From contig CBDDJS010000001.1 of NCBI GenBank assembly GCA_965229785.1, forward strand, positions 930,001 to 994,000: DNA of 64,000 nucleotides, written 5' to 3'. Position 1 is the first letter of the stretch, and the number at the start of each line of letters is the position of its first letter. Below the pieces are notes generated by a model, which saw nothing but the letters and a program-made list of their open reading frames with translations, did no database searches and was not told the origin of the DNA. A program made the translations under genes and the position numbers. The stretch is from JAWPMT01 sp965229785. Its GTDB lineage: Bacteria; Bacteroidota; Bacteroidia; Cytophagales; Cyclobacteriaceae. Positions 36,102 to 45,670 of the stretch are shown one piece after another.

Positions 36102-37112
36102 ATGCAAAGACTGCTGTATTTCGTAGTTCATTTTTTGTTCTGGACAACTTTCATCGCCTTGTCCTGGATGAGTATAAAAGCTAATCCCGGTGAGCAGGAA
36201 TTCATTTCCGATCGACCCGAGGCTCCCTTTCTGCTACTCTTTTGGGGAGCCCTCAACTTTTACTCTTTTTACTTTTATTTTCAGCCCCGACTTCTGGATA
36301 CCAGAAAGTATGTTCAATACCTGTTGGTAGCGCTGATTTTCAGTTTACTGATGTCATTGTTTTTTGTCGGTATATTCTGGTTGATCTATCCGGAATTCAG
36401 ACCATTTGCGATGCAGAAGCTGTTTGAAAGTATAGTCGGTTCCTTTTTGATCAGCCAGTCAGGGAGCCTGTTGCGTGGTTTCATCAACTGGAATCAAAAC
36501 CTGCAGAATAAAACGGCATTGGAAAATCAGTCACTACGCAATGAATTGGCGATGTTGAAAGCACAGTTAAGCCCACACTTCTTGTTCAATACGCTCAATA
36601 ATATTGATTCTCTTATTTATCGATCAAGAGACGAAGCATCGGCAATGCTCATTAAATTGGCGGCACTGCTTCGTTATATGTTGTATGAAAGCGATGGCAA
36701 AGAGGTCCCTCTCGGAAAGGAGATAGCATATATACGGCAATTGACGGAGTTGCAGCAGCTTCGTTTTGAAGAGCCAGATTATGTGGAATTAGAAGTGGAG
36801 CAAGCCTCTAAAGAACTGACCATAGCACCACTGCTGTTTCTACCTTTTATTGAAAATGCTTTTAAGTTCGTATCTCAACCAGGCACGATGCCTGCGATCA
36901 GGATCAGGCTTATTGCCACGAAAGAGAAAGTAACGTTGACCTGTCAGAATTACTTTAATCCCAAAGCCAAAAAGGATCCTGAGCAAAGACAAGGCATAGG
37001 CCTGGCCAATGCACGGCGCAGACTTGAATTACTTTACCCTGGCGCGTTTGAACTGGGAGTCTCTCATAACGACAACTTATTCGAAGTTCATTTGGCGATT
37101 GAAATGAAATGA
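36102..37112 (+). CDS. LytS/YpdA-type sensor histidine kinase
   Basis: 336-residue membrane histidine kinase. Four hydrophobic segments (about 5-125) precede a coiled stretch and the His_kinase domain with phospho-acceptor His159 in LSPHFLFNTLNNID. The ATPase part shows FIENAFKF (N box) and GIGLANARRRLELLYP (G box). The TGA stop overlaps the ATG of the response regulator (ATGA), so they form a two-component pair. The sensed signal is unknown. Confidence 0.93.
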   Translation: MQRLLYFVVHFLFWTTFIALSWMSIKANPGEQEFISDRPEAPFLLLFWGALNFYSFYFYFQPRLLDTRKYVQYLLVALIFSLLMSLFFVGIFWLIYPEFRPFAMQKLFESIVGSFLISQSGSLLRGFINWNQNLQNKTALENQSLRNELAMLKAQLSPHFLFNTLNNIDSLIYRSRDEASAMLIKLAALLRYMLYESDGKEVPLGKEIAYIRQLTELQQLRFEEPDYVELEVEQASKELTIAPLLFLPFIENAFKFVSQPGTMPAIRIRLIATKEKVTLTCQNYFNPKAKKDPEQRQGIGLANARRRLELLYPGAFELGVSHNDNLFEVHLAIEMK

Positions 37113-37816
37113 AGCTCTCCTGTATCATCATCGAAGACGAGCCTTTGGCCGCAGAAAAACTAAAAGGTTTTGTGCAAAGATCACCTTATCTGGAATTGAA
37201 GGAGACGTTTCGAAGCAGTCTCAATGGGCTTAAGTTCATAAAAGAAAACCCAATCGATCTCGTGTTTTTAGATATCCAAATGGATGAAATGACGGGCATT
37301 GAATTACTGGAAAGTCTTTCTGTAAAACCTTTGGTGATCCTGACCACTGCTTATCAGGAATATGCGCTTAAGGGATATGAACTCCATGTAAGTGATTACC
37401 TGCTAAAGCCATTTGATTTTGCGAGGTTTTTGAAGGCCGTGGATAAAGTCTACGAAGCATTTGCTTTACGCGCTCAGTCTGGTACGACTTCAACGGGTTG
37501 CATTTTTGTAAAGACAGAATATCGGATTGAACAAGTGCCTATTGGTACCATACGTTATATCGAAGGAATGAGTGATTATCTCAGAATACACACTACCGAT
37601 GGAAAACCAATCATGTGCCTTCAAAAATTCGCAGCTTTTGAAGAAGTACTGTCTGAAAATGATTTTGTCCGGGTCCACCGATCGTACCTGGTGGCCATTG
37701 ATAAGATAAAAAGCATCGAGCGGTCAGTCATAAAGGTGGGTGAAACTACTATTCCTATAGGGAAAACCTATCAGGAGCACTTTTATGATATCATCAGTAG
37801 GAGAGGGTTATTGTGA
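37109..37816 (+). CDS. LytTR-family response regulator
   Basis: 235-residue regulator with an N-terminal receiver domain (phospho-acceptor Asp55 in FLDIQM, conserved EDE near residue 10, Lys in LLKPFDF) and a C-terminal LytTR DNA-binding domain (about 137-235) with VRVHRSYLVAIDKI and PIGKTYQEHF. Partner of the overlapping LytS-type kinase. Targets are not evident, and no clear direct repeat was found upstream of the pair. Confidence 0.94.
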   Translation: MKLSCIIIEDEPLAAEKLKGFVQRSPYLELKETFRSSLNGLKFIKENPIDLVFLDIQMDEMTGIELLESLSVKPLVILTTAYQEYALKGYELHVSDYLLKPFDFARFLKAVDKVYEAFALRAQSGTTSTGCIFVKTEYRIEQVPIGTIRYIEGMSDYLRIHTTDGKPIMCLQKFAAFEEVLSENDFVRVHRSYLVAIDKIKSIERSVIKVGETTIPIGKTYQEHFYDIISRRGLL

Positions 37817-37837
37817 TAGAAGGAGACAGGATTTTCA

Positions 37838-38776
37838 TCAGGTAGTTAGATCATTCTTCCCTGGATCTTTCCAGTTCAATAACAATCCAACATAAAGCAA
37901 GAGTTGAATACCCATCAAAAGGTACATGTACCAGTGATCGTACCATAGAATGAATCGTCCATCACCTTCACCACTCAATACATCGATCATGCCTATTTCA
38001 TTGGTTTGATATTCCAGCCCTTCCAGTCCTTCTTCATCTTCAAAGATCAGTCTATCATCAGCATCCCAAACCTGAAATACTCGGCCGTTAATGGCTTGCG
38101 TATTAAGCCTTTTGACAGTTAAGGATTTATGGGAAGAAATGAACTCCTGCAATTGTCTGTAGTAGGCCACAAGGCTTGGATATTCTTTCGTATTTTGACC
38201 TCCGATAGACATTCTGATTCGTTTGCGCAGCCGATAGGGGTCATCCTTTTCTTCTTTATCGGGAAATATCAATTGCAATTGATCATTGCTGTTCCCCAGG
38301 GAGAAAAAGACCCTTGCTGAAAGGGAGCGATATACACTGATTTTGACTGGGATGTTAATGGGGTATCTGTACTCTGAATGAAAGATAGTATCTCTGGAAT
38401 AGACAAAGCCTTCTTCATCGGCTTTTAACTGTTGCCATTCAGAAGTTGAAGGCAAATTACCCAATGAATCAATGAGTTTAGTGCCCCAACTCATGTCATG
38501 CTGTTTGACCTTTTTTTGGAAATCGCGATAGGCCCGATATAGTTCATGACGGATCAGGAGCGATTGGAATTCGCTGAACGCATTGTCACCACCCTTTAAC
38601 GAATCGTTAGTGACCAAATCAAAGTGCTCGAAAATGAGAATGTAAGGGCCTTTTACGTCACCACTTACTTTTCGGAAGTTGGCTTCATATTCCGTTTTGG
38701 TGGTGCCTGTGAATCTGAAAAATAGCAGTATATATAGTGGCGTACTCGCTCTTAACAGGAGCTTGACTTGATGCAT
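37838..38776 (-). CDS. Membrane-anchored protein of unknown function
   Basis: 312-residue protein with a membrane segment near the N-terminus (LLLRASTPLYILLFFRF) and another near the C-terminus (YMYLLMGIQLLLYVGLLL), so a central extracytoplasmic or periplasmic domain of about 250 residues is predicted. This domain has polar, charged strands and helices and no motif that I recognise. The ATG at 38776 is chosen over a TTG eight codons upstream. It converges with the LytTR pair. Confidence 0.65.
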   Translation of the reverse strand: MHQVKLLLRASTPLYILLFFRFTGTTKTEYEANFRKVSGDVKGPYILIFEHFDLVTNDSLKGGDNAFSEFQSLLIRHELYRAYRDFQKKVKQHDMSWGTKLIDSLGNLPSTSEWQQLKADEEGFVYSRDTIFHSEYRYPINIPVKISVYRSLSARVFFSLGNSNDQLQLIFPDKEEKDDPYRLRKRIRMSIGGQNTKEYPSLVAYYRQLQEFISSHKSLTVKRLNTQAINGRVFQVWDADDRLIFEDEEGLEGLEYQTNEIGMIDVLSGEGDGRFILWYDHWYMYLLMGIQLLLYVGLLLNWKDPGKNDLTT

Positions 38777-38854
38777 GTATTTTGATTTGGCGTTGATCAA
38801 ATATACAGAAGCGACAGAAATGAAGCTTCAAGCTACTCACATCTCAAGACACGC

Positions 38855-39103
38855 TCAGTTCAAATTTCGTGAAGTTACTTCTTCCTTAATTTCCTTTGAT
38901 TTTCGTGCGTTATTGACGAAGATCAGGACGAAAAACAATGGGAAGAAAGTCCAGAAACTAAGTCCGTTTGTCACCGTACTGTAGACAGCCACCCCGATCA
39001 GGAATCCAATGCCGAATCCACTAAAAATGGTACCGTTCTTCGCTTTTTTCTGGGCTTGTAACAATTGCTCGTTGCTGAGATCCGTCAATGGTTTTTGTTT
39101 CAT
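38855..39103 (-). CDS. Small membrane protein of unknown function
   Basis: 82 residues: a polar N-terminal helix (LSNEQLLQAQKKAKNG), two hydrophobic segments (IFSGFGIGFLIGVAVYSTV and FWTFFPLFFVLIFV) and a charged C-terminal tail. This is a common layout of small Bacteroidota membrane proteins. Lies 24 bases after the thioesterase gene on the same strand, so they may be co-transcribed. Function unknown. Confidence 0.65.
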   Translation of the reverse strand: MKQKPLTDLSNEQLLQAQKKAKNGTIFSGFGIGFLIGVAVYSTVTNGLSFWTFFPLFFVLIFVNNARKSKEIKEEVTSRNLN

Positions 39104-39127
39104 ACTTACAAATCTAAATAAGCGGAT

Positions 39128-39553
39128 TTAGTTACCGTTTTCAACGGCCCTCTCCCATAGTGCTTTGAATTTTTCTGGTACCCTTACCGGCCTTTTACGC
39201 TTTACATCGATAAAGTAACCCATCTGTTGTCCGATAGCATATACCCTTGATTCGGTAAAAAATTCAAAGGAACATTCCCATTTTGATTTACTGACACCCG
39301 AAAGCCAGACTTTCCCCTGAACCTGATCCTGAATTGTGATCGGATATTTGTAGTCGATATGTGTTTCTTTCAGGACCGGAGAGATGTTTTCTTTGAGCAT
39401 TTCTTGATAAGGGTAATAGACATCCAAAAAGTAGGTCCTCAGGTCTTCAAACCATCTGATGTATACGATATTGCTCACAATGCCCAACACATCAATGTCG
39501 TAACTTCTTACAGGGATTTCTTTCGTGAGTAGGAGAGGTTGGGAGATGCTCAT
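39128..39553 (-). CDS. 4-hydroxybenzoyl-CoA-thioesterase-type hot-dog protein
   Basis: 141-residue acyl-CoA thioesterase of the hot-dog fold. The family signature D-x-x-G-x-V is seen as YDIDVLGIVSNIVYIRWFED (16-35), with the catalytic-type Asp in place, followed by the helix and beta strands HIDYKYPITIQDQVQGKVW and GVSKSKWECSFEFF. Acyl substrate unknown. Upstream of the small membrane protein gene. Confidence 0.88.
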   Translation of the reverse strand: MSISQPLLLTKEIPVRSYDIDVLGIVSNIVYIRWFEDLRTYFLDVYYPYQEMLKENISPVLKETHIDYKYPITIQDQVQGKVWLSGVSKSKWECSFEFFTESRVYAIGQQMGYFIDVKRKRPVRVPEKFKALWERAVENGN

Positions 39554-39726
39554 TTTTTCAGAATGCTTTACACATGAAAATTAAGGAGTTATTTACGTAA
39601 GTTCCGCGATTTCGTTCGATGCGCCTCCTTTACTGGGAATTAGGTACGGAATTGCAAATCCATACCTGCCGCACTTCATTTTTTTCTTGGTTTAACGTTC
39701 GGTCTTTATGTTAATCTGCTCTCTAT

Positions 39727-40848
39727 ATGCGATTAAAATCCCTGTTACCATTTTTGATTTGGATCACCTTTTCTGCCTGCAAATCCGACGTAGAAACAAC
39801 CTCATATACTTATTCTTTGCCAGAAGGCCTTCTCGATTGGGAGGTCGCCACACTGGAAGAAGCGGGCATGGATCAGTCAATTATTGAAGATCTTGCTGAA
39901 TCCATTGTACGAGGTGAATTTCCCGAAGTTCACAGTATGTTGATCGCAAAAGGTGGAAAACTGGTATTCGAAGACTATTTCAATGGATTTGAGAGAGACG
40001 ACCTTCATGTACTGTTCTCGGCGACCAAGAGTTATGCTTCCACGTTACTTGGTATTGCCATTGATCGAGGGGAGATATCGTCAGTTGATGTTCCTATTGT
40101 GGACTTTTTTCCTGAAAAGCAATCATTCTTCAATGAAGAGAAGGAGAACATGACCATTAAAGACTTGCTTACCATGACTTCAGGGCTGGAATGGGATGAG
40201 TGGTCGACTTCTGGCCTTGATGCGGAAAATAGCCATGAACAAATGATGACTGCTCCTTCGCAAATTGATTTTGTATTGAACCTTCCTTCGGTCAACAAGC
40301 CCGGAGCATTATTTACGTACAATACGGGACTATCAAACCTGATGGCGCCAATCATTGAAAACGCCTCGGGCCAACCTGTTGAAGTCTATTTGAATGAACA
40401 TTTGTTTGCTAAACTGAATATTGCAACCTTTCATTGGGAGGAAGTCATTGATAATTACCCGAGTACGGGTGGCTCTCGGGGAGGTTTGGAAATGCTACCA
40501 AAAGACATGATCAAATTGGGGCAGCTGTTTCTGAACCGCGGAAAATGGAACGGAGAACAAGTGGTGTCAGAACAATGGGTGGAGCAGGCAATCAAACCAA
40601 GGATCGAACAGTCCAATTCTATTCATTATGGGTACCAGTGGTGGAATCGGACTTACTTCACCAAGGATGGAAGTGCCGTCGAGGAATACGATGCCGTAGG
40701 CGATGGCGGACAGTGGATCTTCATTTTTGAGGAGTTCGATTTGGTGATTGCGTTTACCGCAGGTAATTATACCTGGGACAAAGGTCCGGATTTGATGTTT
40801 CAACATGTCAATATGGTGCAGCATTACATCCTTCCTGCTATCAAGTAA
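39727..40848 (+). CDS. Serine hydrolase lipoprotein, class C beta-lactamase family
   Basis: 373-residue lipoprotein (lipobox FSAC, Cys18). SxxK is SATK (Ser98, Lys101); YxN is YNT (Tyr198); between them MTSGLEWDEW. The C-terminal GDGGQWIFIFEEFDLVI block matches the region that replaces KTG in the 6-aminohexanoate-dimer-hydrolase-like (NylB/EstB) subgroup. Fourth member of the family in the window and of a different subgroup than the others. Monocistronic. Confidence 0.9.
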   Translation: MRLKSLLPFLIWITFSACKSDVETTSYTYSLPEGLLDWEVATLEEAGMDQSIIEDLAESIVRGEFPEVHSMLIAKGGKLVFEDYFNGFERDDLHVLFSATKSYASTLLGIAIDRGEISSVDVPIVDFFPEKQSFFNEEKENMTIKDLLTMTSGLEWDEWSTSGLDAENSHEQMMTAPSQIDFVLNLPSVNKPGALFTYNTGLSNLMAPIIENASGQPVEVYLNEHLFAKLNIATFHWEEVIDNYPSTGGSRGGLEMLPKDMIKLGQLFLNRGKWNGEQVVSEQWVEQAIKPRIEQSNSIHYGYQWWNRTYFTKDGSAVEEYDAVGDGGQWIFIFEEFDLVIAFTAGNYTWDKGPDLMFQHVNMVQHYILPAIK

Positions 40849-40908
40849 TTATCTTAGGTTTAGCCGTCAACAAATGCACTGATCGCCTGTGAGCTTATCG
40901 TTGTGAAT

Positions 40909-42126
40909 CTACTTTCTGATACGCTGGATTTTACTGTAGGTGAGACTTCTCCAAATCCACTCCATAATCCCATATTGAAAATACCGGACCCATATCGGGC
41001 TGATATAAAGTTGCAGTAGCCAAATGCCGAAAACAATCACCAATTGACCAACGCGTTCCACCTGACCAAAGAGACTAAAACCAAAGCCGTAGAAAAGTGT
41101 GGTGCAAATAAGTGATTGGAACAGGTAGTTGCTCAATGCTGTTCGGCCAATGGCAGCAAATCTGGAAGTTAACCCTTTGAACCAGCCATTTTTACACATT
41201 AGGATGATCACCGAGATATAGGCAAACGCCATTCCCAGGCTCCCCCAATAATTAAATTGACTTCCAAAGAACATAGCGTACTCCATGGACCAATTAGCGT
41301 TGAAATTAAATATGATCCCTATGGTTACCAGTAGGGCGCCGGGAAGGCCTGAGCAGAAAAGTACTTTCCGGTAAAAATTGTTGGTTAACTGACCACTCAA
41401 AAATCCTGATTTGAAGATCGACATGCCCATTAACATGAGACCGGAAACACTCCACAAATAGTGTGAAGGGAAATAGGTTCGATGCATCATAAGAGCAGTT
41501 CTGAATCGTTGGAGAAATTGATGCTCAAGGTTTCCCAAATAAGCACTGACCTCTTGATTTACGCTTTCTATGGTGGGTTGCCAACCTCCCATGAGATATT
41601 TCATTTCCGTTGCTGAAAGATGTGTCAGGGATATTCCTTTGAAAATTTCGCCGAAGCTGTTGATTGCAAAAAGAACGATGCCCAGGATAAACTGCTTTGT
41701 GGTAGAAATCTTTCTGAAAGGGTATACAAGGAAAGAACAAACCGCATAAGGGGCAAGAATGTCACCATACCAGATCACATACGCGTGAATAAGCCCAATA
41801 ACCAGCAACCAAAAATTCCGGGTATAGTGGATGCGAGATGGAGATTGGTTTTTCCTTTCAGCTCCTTCCGTGATCATGATAATGGAAGCGCCAAACATCA
41901 TTGAGAAAATGCTCATGAACTTCTGATCCGCGATCAGATGACTGAAGATCCAAACCCATTGATTGAGGCCCGTGAAAGATCCGAAAGCAGTCGGGTTGAG
42001 ATAGGCTTGACCAACCATTGAAAAGCTCTGGATGTTCATAAGTAATATACCCAGTAACGCGAATCCTCGCAATACATCCATTGAAGTGATCCTTGTCCTT
42101 GGTGACTGACTTGCGATTGCCTCCAT
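40909..42126 (-). CDS. DUF418/YeiB-family membrane protein
   Basis: 405-residue multi-pass membrane protein. The family start RITSMDVLRGFALLGILLMN is present, as is FSMMFGASI, and the C-terminal DUF418 part with GRTALSNYLFQS and GPxEWxWR-like GIMEWIWRSLTY. About ten membrane helices. Function is unknown; related proteins are often linked to regulators. Directly downstream of a LytTR-type regulator gene on the same strand, with a pair of 14-base direct repeats in the gap that may be the regulator's binding site. Confidence 0.9.
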   Translation of the reverse strand: MEAIASQSPRTRITSMDVLRGFALLGILLMNIQSFSMVGQAYLNPTAFGSFTGLNQWVWIFSHLIADQKFMSIFSMMFGASIIMITEGAERKNQSPSRIHYTRNFWLLVIGLIHAYVIWYGDILAPYAVCSFLVYPFRKISTTKQFILGIVLFAINSFGEIFKGISLTHLSATEMKYLMGGWQPTIESVNQEVSAYLGNLEHQFLQRFRTALMMHRTYFPSHYLWSVSGLMLMGMSIFKSGFLSGQLTNNFYRKVLFCSGLPGALLVTIGIIFNFNANWSMEYAMFFGSQFNYWGSLGMAFAYISVIILMCKNGWFKGLTSRFAAIGRTALSNYLFQSLICTTLFYGFGFSLFGQVERVGQLVIVFGIWLLQLYISPIWVRYFQYGIMEWIWRSLTYSKIQRIRK

Positions 42127-42187
42127 AAAGTTTTTTTGAACAAGGATCTGCTGTTCATTGATTTGATACCAGCTAAAGGAGGTTTCA

Positions 42188-42222
42188 GGTGCGAAATGAC
42201 AGCTATTTGGTGCGAAATGACA
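42188..42222 (-). promoter_or_regulatory. Paired direct repeat, candidate LytTR binding site
   Basis: GGTGCGAAATGACA occurs at 42188-42201 and again at 42209-42222, a 21-base period (two helical turns). On the coding strand of the DUF418 gene the repeat reads TGTCATTTCGCACC and ends 62 bases before its ATG. LytTR domains are known to bind two direct repeats with this spacing, and the gene for such a regulator ends 14 bases away. Confidence 0.65.
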
Positions 42223-42235
42223 TCCTCCGCGTTTA

Positions 42236-43105
42236 TCAACCAGGTTGTTGATTGATGATCGATTGTAATTCGGAGGCCTTGTTTCTGGAAACTGGAATCT
42301 TTTGTTGGGTGCCTGTAAGCATCAAATTCAGGTTTCTTGCATTCCCTTCCACTTTTGCGATTTTTATGAGATGGACTACATAGCTTTTATGACAATGAAA
42401 GAAGGTGTCTTCAGGTAAAAGATCTGCGGTACTTTTTAGTCGATTTCGAACGAGGTGTTTCGCTTCATTTCCTTCATCATCACTGTAAAAAACCTCTATG
42501 TAGTTTCCTTCAGATTTAAGAAATAAAATACTGGACATTGGCAGTTTAATTTCGAATTTCCCATTCTCTCCGTAAAAAGCGATCTCGTTTTTTTTAGGTT
42601 CCAGATGCTCGTCTTTGTGAGGAAGTTCTTCATTGATTCGATTTGCTCTCAATAATTGTTGTCTGAGCGCCCTGTTATGTTTAAATCCGATCAATGCAAT
42701 CATGGGAATGATTCCTACCATTAATGTATGTGACATTATCCTAACGAGAAGATCAGTGAATGACGTTTCGGGTGGATTGATCAGATAAAGGTAAATCGAA
42801 TTCCAGAATCCAATCAGCGCGATATCATACAAGTTGTAAATGAATTCGTGTTGAATGGTCCATTTGGATTCATCAATGATTTTTGGGAAGGATGTTTTGA
42901 TCAACAGGAGGTTTACAGGAGCAGCCAACCCCGTGATGATTGAAAAAGGCAAAGCTTTTAATAATCTTTCTAAAGGATCCAGATTTGAAAAGCCGTAGGG
43001 AGTAAGTACAGTCAGGATGAAGAAGACCATTGTAGCCGGAATGACTGCATATGCCCATCCGAAACCAATGGGGTGTGGTTCATCTAATATTTTCCCTATA
43101 TGCAT
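42236..43105 (-). CDS. Membrane-linked LytTR-family transcriptional regulator
   Basis: 289-residue protein with four hydrophobic segments (about residues 18-150) and a C-terminal LytTR domain (about 190-285): SSILFLKSEGNYIEVFYSDD, FFHCHKSYVVHLIKIAKVEG and KIPVSRNKASEL. No receiver domain, so it probably senses through the membrane part, without a partner kinase. Upstream of the DUF418 gene and probably its regulator, given the paired repeat between them. Confidence 0.92.
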   Translation of the reverse strand: MHIGKILDEPHPIGFGWAYAVIPATMVFFILTVLTPYGFSNLDPLERLLKALPFSIITGLAAPVNLLLIKTSFPKIIDESKWTIQHEFIYNLYDIALIGFWNSIYLYLINPPETSFTDLLVRIMSHTLMVGIIPMIALIGFKHNRALRQQLLRANRINEELPHKDEHLEPKKNEIAFYGENGKFEIKLPMSSILFLKSEGNYIEVFYSDDEGNEAKHLVRNRLKSTADLLPEDTFFHCHKSYVVHLIKIAKVEGNARNLNLMLTGTQQKIPVSRNKASELQSIINQQPG

Positions 43106-43157
43106 TTGATCTCTATTGGGTTTATATCATGTTGTATATTCAAATTGTCGAATATGA

Positions 43158-44282
43158 CTAGTACTCAAAAGAATCAATGGTTTCCCAATTGTGGTCATTT
43201 ATTAAGCCAAAAGTCCGGAATTCACTTCCATTTTCAGTTAACGTAATCGTTGTGTAGTGTATCCCATTGAAGTAGACTAATGCCTCTTTATCTTCTTTGT
43301 TTTTGATTCTTTCTAACTCTCTTGCATAAGGATTTGAAAAGTTTGAAATGGTAATGAATTTGGTGTTTTTAGGAATTGATCGCTCAAAGCCAGCTTCTTT
43401 GAGGCCCTTCTCTTTATAGCGTAAGTAAAAATGTTCGTGACCATTCATGAATACATCAACCTCGTATTGATCGAGTAACGCGATTAATGCTGTTCTCACA
43501 TCGCTATAGACAAGATTTTCGTCCGCACTTGTATCTCTACCAGTGAACAATGGGTAATGAGAGATTACAATCAAATCATTGCCTGGAGTATTTCTCTGAT
43601 GTTCCAGAATTTGATATTCAATGAACTGGAATAACTCATCTCTCTTTTTGTCTAACCCATCGATGGAGATCAGTGTGAACCTGTCCTTAGTAATGGCATA
43701 GGATCCGGTTTCCCCATGAAAGGTCGCCTGAGCTAAGTGAGGAAACCTTTCCAGGAGCATTCCTTTTTTCTCATTGGTTTTGTGAAGTGTCAATTTTCTT
43801 AATTCAATATTGGCCAACACCTCCACTCCAGGAATATGGATACCTTGTAGCAAAGCCTCTTGATATGAATCGTGATTACCCATGGCTATGTAAAACCTAT
43901 CTTTCAGTTGCTCAGGGATTTGCTTGCTCATGAATGTCCATTCATCATACGGTAGGTCAAGGACATCTATTTCACGACCAGTTGAATCCACGATTCGGAG
44001 AGAAAGGTTATTATTATAGTTTACCCAGTCGCCTGTCTGAAAAATGTAATCCGGTTGTTCTAGTCTGATGATATCATGGAAATGTTTTTTGAATAACGAT
44101 GTATCCATGCGCTGTGACTTCCATTCGGCTTGGTTGTACCGACTGATATCGCTTTTTAATTGAACATCACCAATAATCAGAATTTTCGTTGATTTATTGC
44201 TGCTATCTTCAACTTGAGGCTGGCAGCTTACACATAGAAGGAGAGAACAGTAAAGGCATAAAATGAGGTGCTTTATTGACAT
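43158..44282 (-). CDS. Calcineurin-like metallophosphoesterase lipoprotein
   Basis: 374-residue lipoprotein (lipobox LCVSC). The metal ligands of the calcineurin-like fold are visible in order: IIGDVQ, FQTGDW, MGNHDS, ISHYPLF and NGHEHFY. Exported phosphoesterase with two predicted metal ions; substrate unknown. The ATG at 44282 gives a compact signal peptide; another ATG nine codons upstream (44309) also fits. Separate transcription unit. Confidence 0.88.
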   Translation of the reverse strand: MSIKHLILCLYCSLLLCVSCQPQVEDSSNKSTKILIIGDVQLKSDISRYNQAEWKSQRMDTSLFKKHFHDIIRLEQPDYIFQTGDWVNYNNNLSLRIVDSTGREIDVLDLPYDEWTFMSKQIPEQLKDRFYIAMGNHDSYQEALLQGIHIPGVEVLANIELRKLTLHKTNEKKGMLLERFPHLAQATFHGETGSYAITKDRFTLISIDGLDKKRDELFQFIEYQILEHQRNTPGNDLIVISHYPLFTGRDTSADENLVYSDVRTALIALLDQYEVDVFMNGHEHFYLRYKEKGLKEAGFERSIPKNTKFITISNFSNPYARELERIKNKEDKEALVYFNGIHYTTITLTENGSEFRTFGLINDHNWETIDSFEY

Positions 44283-44427
44283 TTTGACCCGTTTTAAGGC
44301 GATATTCATACCTGTTAGTGACTAAGATATGTAAGGAATTCAGGGATGTCAATTATACGAAGAGAATAGTAAAAATGAGGTGTTATCGGTGGAATTTGGC
44401 TTTTCCTGAAAAAGGCCTGATATGTTC

Positions 44428-45135
44428 TTATGTCAGGGGTAATTCTATAAACCATGTTGCAAAACGTTCAAACCAAACAACTGGAATATCGAAAACAATA
44501 ACCGAATGAAAAACCATATTCAAGCCTAAGATCATTGGAAAAACCCATTGACCATCAGGGTTTCTTCTTCCCGCAAAAATTAGTGCCATTATACTCAAAT
44601 AGATGAGCGCAATTGTCCAGTAATAGGTGTGATTCATATTGGGGAACACAAACCCCAGGGCCCTCACTAATGCCGGTTCGATAAAAGCAATTCCGGTGGC
44701 GATCATTCCTCTTGCGTGGATGCCGGGCTTTTTGCGCCAAATCATGGCAATCAGATAAGCAAGAGAGATCATCGTCAGGTCCCGAAACGGGATCAATACA
44801 CCGATGTAATGAAAATCGATTGATTGCTGATGATGCGTCAGGAGAATGGCAGAAACGAAAAACAGCCCTAAAATAAAATGTGCAACGGCCCCGATTTTTC
44901 GATGTAATTGCCATTGGTTCTTGCGGATCAGAATGGGTTGAAGGATCAATGTAGCCAACCACAAGAGGGCCATAATTGCATGAAAATGAAAATATCCCCT
45001 AAATGTTTGGGTGGGATCAAATAGCTGCGAGAAATACGACTTCCAAAATCCAAGAATGGCCAAAAAAAGAAGGATACCAAGTAAATATCCCGATTTACTG
45101 TAGGGAATGGTAGTCCGTCCTGGTCTGATTTTCAT
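44428..45135 (-). CDS. Multi-pass membrane protein, DUF2306-like
   Basis: 235 residues with about seven hydrophobic segments. Conserved-looking His residues sit at helix ends (GYFHFHAIMALLW, NQWQLHRKIGAVAHF and AILLTHHQQ), which resembles DUF2306-type proteins, where such His residues could bind haem. I am not certain of the family. Single gene, next to the CYTH gene on the same strand with a gap of 67 bases. Confidence 0.6.
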   Translation of the reverse strand: MKIRPGRTTIPYSKSGYLLGILLFLAILGFWKSYFSQLFDPTQTFRGYFHFHAIMALLWLATLILQPILIRKNQWQLHRKIGAVAHFILGLFFVSAILLTHHQQSIDFHYIGVLIPFRDLTMISLAYLIAMIWRKKPGIHARGMIATGIAFIEPALVRALGFVFPNMNHTYYWTIALIYLSIMALIFAGRRNPDGQWVFPMILGLNMVFHSVIVFDIPVVWFERFATWFIELPLT

Positions 45136-45202
45136 AATTGAAATTTAGACAAATCGATTCAATCTCAATATTCGAAAATGCCGTTTCCCAAAAGCGATCA
45201 GT

Positions 45203-45670
45203 TTATTCCCAATCCTTAAAGGGATTTTTGATCAAGGATGAATTAAAATATTTTGGATCGGTAGAGACTTCTTCGCCAGCCCAGTCGGGAATAGAAAATT
45301 CCTCGTTCTCACGTGTAAGCTCAATTTCCGCCAGGACAAGTCCATAATTGTCCCCTTCGAAAACATCTACTTCCCAAACATGTCCATTATACTGACAGAG
45401 GTGACGCGTCTTTTCAATTAGGGGTTTTTCACATAACTCCAATAAGGCCTCTGCTTCGTAATCAGGGATGTCGTATTCGTATTCTTTTCGAGTGAGATTT
45501 TCGCTTTTCCCTTTGATCGTTAGTACGCCCTGATCATCATAGAGCCGAACGCGTACCGTTCTTTCCGGACGTGAATTGAGATAGCCTTGTTTGATGACAT
45601 GCGATCGGGTAACGGTTGATTTCCACAAGTCATTCCTGACCAAAAACTTCCTTTCTATTTCTAATCCCAT
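45203..45670 (-). CDS. CYTH-domain triphosphate tunnel protein
   Basis: 155-residue protein of the CYTH/TTM superfamily (class IV adenylate cyclase, thiamine triphosphatase, triphosphatase). The diagnostic ExExK motif is EIERK at residues 4-8; further tunnel residues are in RTVRVRLYDD, LTIKGKSE, EKTRH and EVDVFEGDNYGLVLAEIEL. Bacterial members of this short form are mostly tripolyphosphatases; the activity here is not fixed by sequence. Confidence 0.92.
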   Translation of the reverse strand: MGLEIERKFLVRNDLWKSTVTRSHVIKQGYLNSRPERTVRVRLYDDQGVLTIKGKSENLTRKEYEYDIPDYEAEALLELCEKPLIEKTRHLCQYNGHVWEVDVFEGDNYGLVLAEIELTRENEEFSIPDWAGEEVSTDPKYFNSSLIKNPFKDWE

